Below, in pieces: positions 60,153-64,000 of a stretch of DNA of 64,000 nucleotides. Source of the DNA: Myxococcus xanthus (lineage in GTDB: Bacteria; Myxococcota; Myxococcia; Myxococcales; Myxococcaceae); the NCBI RefSeq assembly GCF_900106535.1, contig NZ_FNOH01000014.1:1-64000 (forward strand). Reading direction: 5' to 3'. Numbering within the stretch: position 1 is the first letter of the stretch; each line of letters starts with the position of its first letter. The position numbers and the translations under genes were made by a program. The notes beneath the pieces are model-generated. The model worked only from the letters and a program-made list of their open reading frames with translations. It was not told the DNA's origin and made no database searches.

Positions 60153-61652
60153 ATGACTCGCACGCACCGACCGACCTTGCTGGCCCTCGTGCCCCTGTGT
60201 GCCCTGCTGGTGGGCGCACCGTCCGCGCTCGCGAGGGCGCCCGCCCCGGCGGCCAAGGCCACTGCCACACAGGCCCCCGTCTCCGACGTGGTGAAGGCCG
60301 CCCGGCCCAAGGGCGGCGAATTCTTCGGCCTGTACCTCATGGACAAGAAGGTCGGCTGGCTCTTCACCGACCTGGAAGTCCTGCCGGGCCAGCCCGCGCG
60401 GGTGAAGACGACCAACCAGCTCGTCTTCAAGGCCATGGTGGGCTCGCGCGTGTCGGAGCGCATGCACGACGAGGAGCGCATCTACGAGGCGAAGCCCGGT
60501 GGGCGCCTGCTGTCCTTCGTCGTGAAGCAGACGGGTGACGGCGGCACGCAGACGCTGGTGGGCACGGCCACCGCGGACGGCTTCCAGGTGGTGCGCAAGC
60601 GCCCGGGCCGCCCCGACGAGACGCTGCCCAAGCGGCCTCCGACGAAGGAGCGGGTGGAGGACGCCGACCCGCCGCGCGTGGCGCTGCTGCGCAAAGCGAA
60701 GGTGACGGGCTTCTCGCTGGATGGAATGGACCTGGAGTCCTACGGCCTCTCCACCACCGTGGAGCCCGAGGAGCAGCGGACCATCAACGGCGTACAGGTG
60801 AAGCTGGGCAAGGCCGTCACCGTGTCGGAGAAGGAGAAGGTCCCCGTCGTTTCGTACATCACCCAGCGCGGGGAGATGGTGCTGGTGGACTACGGCACGA
60901 CGATGCAGGCCCGGAAGGAGACGGAGGCCGTCGCGAAGCGGCTGGACCTGGTGGAAGTCTTCGGCCTCACCCGAGTGGTGCTGCCCAAGCCGCTGCCCGA
61001 GTCCGCGCGCACCGTGCCCGGCCACGTCACGCTGGTGGTGCAGGGCCTGCCCGCGAAGTTCCAGCAGCAGACGTACCGGCAGCAGTTCAAGCCGCAGGCG
61101 GACGGCAGCGTGGAAGTGACGCTGTCCGCCGCCGCCCCCAAGGCGCGCAAGCCCCTACCGCTGAAGGACCCGGAGGGTGGAGAGAATCTCAAGTCCACCC
61201 TCGTCGTGGAGAGCGACGCGCCGGCCATCCGCGAGCTGGCGAAGCAGATTGTGGGGACAGACAAGGATGCGTACCGCATCGCCCAGAAGGTGAACACCTG
61301 GGTGTACTCCAACCTGGAGAAGGACTACGGCGCCAGCGCGGACCGGGCCACGGACGTACTGAGCCAGAAGAAGGGCGACTGCACGGAGCACTCGCTCCTG
61401 TCCGTGGCGCTGCTGCGCGCGGCGGGCGTGCCCGCCCGGCGCGTGGACGGCGTCATCTACATGATGAACCAGGACGGCGTGCCCGCCCTCTACTGGCACG
61501 AATGGGTGGAGGCCTTCGTGGGCGAGTGGACCCAGTTGGACCCCACCTTCAACCAGGTGGTGGCGGACGCCACGCACTTCGCCTTCGGCAAGGAAGGCAA
61601 CGCCGAAATCACGCCGCTCATCGGCGCGCTGAAGGTGACGGCCGTCAAGTGA
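60153..61652 (+). CDS. Secreted transglutaminase-like (DUF3488/TgpA-type) protein
   Basis: A 499-residue exported protein with signal peptide (TLLALVPLCALLVGAPSALA). An uncharacterised N-terminal region of about 350 residues is mostly strands. The transglutaminase-like domain has catalytic Cys in KKGDCTEHSLL (about 410), His in YWHEWVEAF (about 450) and Asp in QLDPTFN (about 463). Bacterial members are thiol proteases or amidases, or non-catalytic scaffolds. AAGGGG precedes the start. It is on its own between a GNAT gene and a convergent gene. Confidence 0.88.
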   Translation: MTRTHRPTLLALVPLCALLVGAPSALARAPAPAAKATATQAPVSDVVKAARPKGGEFFGLYLMDKKVGWLFTDLEVLPGQPARVKTTNQLVFKAMVGSRVSERMHDEERIYEAKPGGRLLSFVVKQTGDGGTQTLVGTATADGFQVVRKRPGRPDETLPKRPPTKERVEDADPPRVALLRKAKVTGFSLDGMDLESYGLSTTVEPEEQRTINGVQVKLGKAVTVSEKEKVPVVSYITQRGEMVLVDYGTTMQARKETEAVAKRLDLVEVFGLTRVVLPKPLPESARTVPGHVTLVVQGLPAKFQQQTYRQQFKPQADGSVEVTLSAAAPKARKPLPLKDPEGGENLKSTLVVESDAPAIRELAKQIVGTDKDAYRIAQKVNTWVYSNLEKDYGASADRATDVLSQKKGDCTEHSLLSVALLRAAGVPARRVDGVIYMMNQDGVPALYWHEWVEAFVGEWTQLDPTFNQVVADATHFAFGKEGNAEITPLIGALKVTAVK

Positions 61653-61674
61653 CGCAGGGCGCGCCGGCCCCTGC

Positions 61675-63765
61675 TCAGGGGCCGGTGAGCGCCGCCAACC
61701 GCTGGGTCAGCACGTCCGGCTCGGTGACGGGCAGCTCGCAGACGAAGCCCCGGCACAGGTAGGCGGCGGCCCGTCCCTTCACGGGCTCACGTCCTTCGAA
61801 AGTCCCTTGTAGCAACGCAGGCACGGGCTGCCCTGGCGCCTTCCAGGCCAGCGCCACCGTGGGCGCGAAGGCACGGTCCATGGCGGCCCGCAGCGGCGCC
61901 ACGTCGTCGGACGCGCCCGCGACGGTGACGGACGCCGCGCCCTCCAGCAGCGCATCCGCCGCCAGCCCCAGGTAGCCGTAGCCCATGGTGTTTCGCACGA
62001 GCCCGTCGTGCATCCGCGCCACGTAGCGCTCCGGCAACTCCAGGTGCTGCTTGTCCCCCGTGAGCGCCGCCAGCTCCACCTGCGCCTCCGTCAGCGTGGA
62101 GGCCCCGGACGGGAAGGCGTTGTCGAAGAGGCCATACGTCGCCACCACCAGGTCCCTCTGTCCCCGGGGCGCGGTGAGATACGCCGCCTTCTCCGCGTCC
62201 CAGAAGAGGTCCACGGCCCGGCGCACCAGCGCGTCCGCCGCCTCCAGGTACTTCACGTCGAAGGTGGCCTGGTAGAGAGCGGTGAGGCCCGAGGCCAGGT
62301 CACCGTAGTCCTCCAGGAAGCCGTCGATGCGCGCCTGGCCCTCCTGGTACGAGCGCGCCAGCCGCGTCCCGTCCCACGCCTTCTCCAACACGAAGTCCGC
62401 GGCGTCCGCCGCCCACTTCGCCCACTCCGGCCGGCCGAAGACACGCGAGGCCAACGCGAGCCCGCGAATCATGAGCCCGTTCCATCCCGACAGCAGCTTG
62501 TCGTCCCGGCCCGGCTTCACCCGCCGCTCCCGCGCGTCGAAGAGCGTCTGCTTCGCCGCGGCCAGCTCGCGCTCCATGGCGTCTTCGGAGACGCCGCGCT
62601 CCCGCGCCAGCTCCGACACTGGCACCACCACCTCCAGCACCGTCGCGCCATGCTCGAAGTTGCCGCCGGGCTTGATTCCGAAGTGACGCAGCACCAGCTC
62701 CGCCTGCGCTTCCGGCAAGGCCGCGCGGACCTCCTCCGGGCGCCAGACGAAGAACTTCCCCTCCTCGCCCTCGCTGTCCGCGTCCTGCGCCGCGTAGAAG
62801 CCGCCGCCCGCGTCAGTCATCTCGCGGCGCACGTAGGCCACCGTCTCCTCCACCACCTTGCGCCACAGCTGGCGCGGCTCCACCTGCTGCGCCTGCGCGT
62901 AGAGGTGAAGGAGCTGCGCGTTGTCGTAGAGCATCTTCTCGAAGTGGGGCACCAGCCAGCGCTCGTCCACCGAGTACCGGTGGAAGCCGCCCCCCAACTG
63001 GTCATAGATGCCGCCCAGGGCCATGCGCTCCAACGTCAGGAACACCGCGTCCTTCAACGGCGCGCCGCCGCCTCTTCGCCACGCGCGCAGCATCAGCGCG
63101 AAGTTCATCGGGTTGGGGAACTTGGGCGCGCCGCCGAAGCCCCCGTGGACCGCGTCCACCTGCTTCGCCATGCGCTGGCCCATGCCCACCACGTCCGCCG
63201 CCGTCAGCACCGCGGGCGCGGCCTCCAGCCCGTAGGTGGCCAGCTCACCGAGGCCCTCCTCGAACTGGCCGGACTGCCGCTGCACCTCGTCCTGCTTGTT
63301 CTCCCAGGCGTCCCGCAGCGCCATCAGCAGCCGGGGGAAGCCCGGACGGCCGTAGCGGTCCTGCGGCGGGAAGTAGGTGCCGCCGTAGAAGGGCTTCAGG
63401 TCCGGCGTGAGGAACACCGTGAGCGGCCAGCCGCCACCCTGCCCCATGAGCTGCACCACGCCTTGATAAATCTGGTCCAGGTCTGGCCGCTCCTCGCGGT
63501 CCACCTTGATGTTGATGAAGCCCTCGTTCATCAGCCGGGCCGTCTCGGGTGACTCGAACGACTCGTGCGCCATGACGTGGCACCAGTGACAGGCGGAGTA
63601 GCCCACGGACAGCAGGATGGGCTTGTTCTCCGCCTTCGCCTTCGCGAGCGCCTCCTCCCCCCAAGGGAACCAGTCCACGGGGTTGTGTGCGTGTTGGCGC
63701 AGATACGGAGAGGGTTCCCGGGCCAGACGATTGGAAGTGTCAACTGACGGAGGGGGCGTGGCCAT
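61675..63765 (-). CDS. Thioredoxin-domain protein of the YyaL/DUF255 (SPATA20-like) family
   Basis: A 696-residue member of a family conserved from bacteria to human SPATA20. The N-terminal thioredoxin-like domain starts LAREPSPYLRQHAHNPVDWFPW and carries the C-x2-C motif in YSACHWCHVMAHESFE (about 60-75). A long (alpha/alpha)6-type glycosidase-like or epimerase-like domain covers the rest (for example GGFHRYSVDERWLVPHFEKMLYDNAQL). Function is not established; a redox or sugar-related role is proposed. The ATG at 63763-63765 has GGAG upstream. Family assignment is firm. Confidence 0.93.
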   Translation of the reverse strand: MATPPPSVDTSNRLAREPSPYLRQHAHNPVDWFPWGEEALAKAKAENKPILLSVGYSACHWCHVMAHESFESPETARLMNEGFINIKVDREERPDLDQIYQGVVQLMGQGGGWPLTVFLTPDLKPFYGGTYFPPQDRYGRPGFPRLLMALRDAWENKQDEVQRQSGQFEEGLGELATYGLEAAPAVLTAADVVGMGQRMAKQVDAVHGGFGGAPKFPNPMNFALMLRAWRRGGGAPLKDAVFLTLERMALGGIYDQLGGGFHRYSVDERWLVPHFEKMLYDNAQLLHLYAQAQQVEPRQLWRKVVEETVAYVRREMTDAGGGFYAAQDADSEGEEGKFFVWRPEEVRAALPEAQAELVLRHFGIKPGGNFEHGATVLEVVVPVSELARERGVSEDAMERELAAAKQTLFDARERRVKPGRDDKLLSGWNGLMIRGLALASRVFGRPEWAKWAADAADFVLEKAWDGTRLARSYQEGQARIDGFLEDYGDLASGLTALYQATFDVKYLEAADALVRRAVDLFWDAEKAAYLTAPRGQRDLVVATYGLFDNAFPSGASTLTEAQVELAALTGDKQHLELPERYVARMHDGLVRNTMGYGYLGLAADALLEGAASVTVAGASDDVAPLRAAMDRAFAPTVALAWKAPGQPVPALLQGTFEGREPVKGRAAAYLCRGFVCELPVTEPDVLTQRLAALTGP

Positions 63766-63880
63766 CGGGACTCCAGGAAGAGGAATTGCTGTCGAGATAC
63801 GAACCCGCGTGAGGGCGGGCAAGCCGAAAGCACCGGAGGGACGCTGGTCAACAGAGGGGTGGGCCGGGTAGGTCGCCGTC

Positions 63881-64000
63881 GTGTCTCTGCCATCTCCCGC
63901 CTCGACGGGCCTCAGTCTGAAGACCTGCGTGGCGCTGCTCGGCGTGGCGATGGCGGCGCGGCTCGCCCTGGTGTTGGGCACGGACGTCTACTTCGACACC
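63881..64000 (+). CDS. Probable membrane protein, N-terminus only
   Basis: An open frame runs from GTG 63881 to the window end (40 codons). It contains a hydrophobic segment (CVALLGVAMAARLALVLG) followed by TDVYFDT, the pattern of the first helix and loop of GT39/ArnT-like glycosyltransferases. Too little is visible for a firm call, and the start could be the ATG at 63950. It is divergent from the DUF255 gene. Confidence 0.45.
   Translation, partial: MSLPSPASTGLSLKTCVALLGVAMAARLALVLGTDVYFDT

Noticed and set aside
62008..63552. Long plus-strand open frame of about 510 codons
   Set aside because: Antisense to the DUF255/YyaL gene; Arg/His/Leu-rich shadow.

Overview
The window is very GC-rich and gene-dense. 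Genes are often separated by only a few bases or overlap at start/stop codons. The gene content points to a Myxococcus-like member of the Myxococcota (former Deltaproteobacteria): a stand-alone chemoreceptor, many acyl-CoA and ETF genes, Pro/Ala-rich envelope proteins, and recurrent PPGHP-type proline/histidine motifs. I see no tRNA, rRNA, CRISPR array or prophage. The only mobile DNA is the last 27 codons of an IS30-type transposase at the left edge. No stretch longer than about 300 bases lacks a gene.

Left part (1-26 kb). A LysR regulator diverges from a four-gene operon: ACAD11-like acyl-CoA dehydrogenase, SDR, APH-type kinase, histidine phosphatase. This looks like a split version of the mammalian ACAD10/ACAD11 kinase-dehydrogenase that degrades 4-hydroxy fatty acids, and it is the most interesting system here. 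Next come an Ada-like alkyl-DNA repair regulator, a homoserine acetyltransferase-family hydrolase, tatB-tatC with a K+-channel-like protein, a chemoreceptor with an MFS transporter, a histone-deacetylase-fold protein with an SDR and pyrF, a class A penicillin-binding protein with an RluA pseudouridine synthase, a pentapeptide-repeat protein, a beta-CASP-like nuclease with a MOSC protein, an EamA permease and an unusual S24/S26-GNAT fusion.

Middle (26-44 kb). An acyl-CoA dehydrogenase-etfB-etfA operon carries a perfect palindrome in its leader and ends in a clear hairpin. Transaldolase and KdsD-type genes diverge; a degenerate tandem copy of the kdsD 3' end lies just past its stop. A long minus-strand operon follows a good sigma-70 promoter: porin-like protein, LptM-like lipoprotein, lysA, dapA, dapB, FAH hydrolase, folK, TPR protein. 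It is led by mutM. An M48 lipoprotein protease, a BrkB family protein and an MTA/purine phosphorylase follow.

Right part (44-64 kb). A minus-strand run holds a corrinoid adenosyltransferase, cobalamin-dependent queG, an EamA permease, two 2-oxoglutarate/Fe(II) oxygenases (one AlkB) and an ATP-grasp protein. Plus-strand genes are thyA-dfrA, a small Cys-rich lipoprotein, a five-residue-repeat protein, a cytochrome c-FTR1 iron permease fusion and two tandem paralogous glycine-rich membrane proteins. The window closes with a NUDIX-MBL fusion coupled to an HD phosphohydrolase, a Ddl-like ATP-grasp gene overlapping a GNAT gene, a secreted transglutaminase-like protein, a YyaL/DUF255 thioredoxin-domain protein and the start of a probable membrane protein.

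Gene identities rest on motif recognition in translated sequence. No database search was possible. Start codons were picked from ribosome binding sites and domain boundaries and are less certain than stops.
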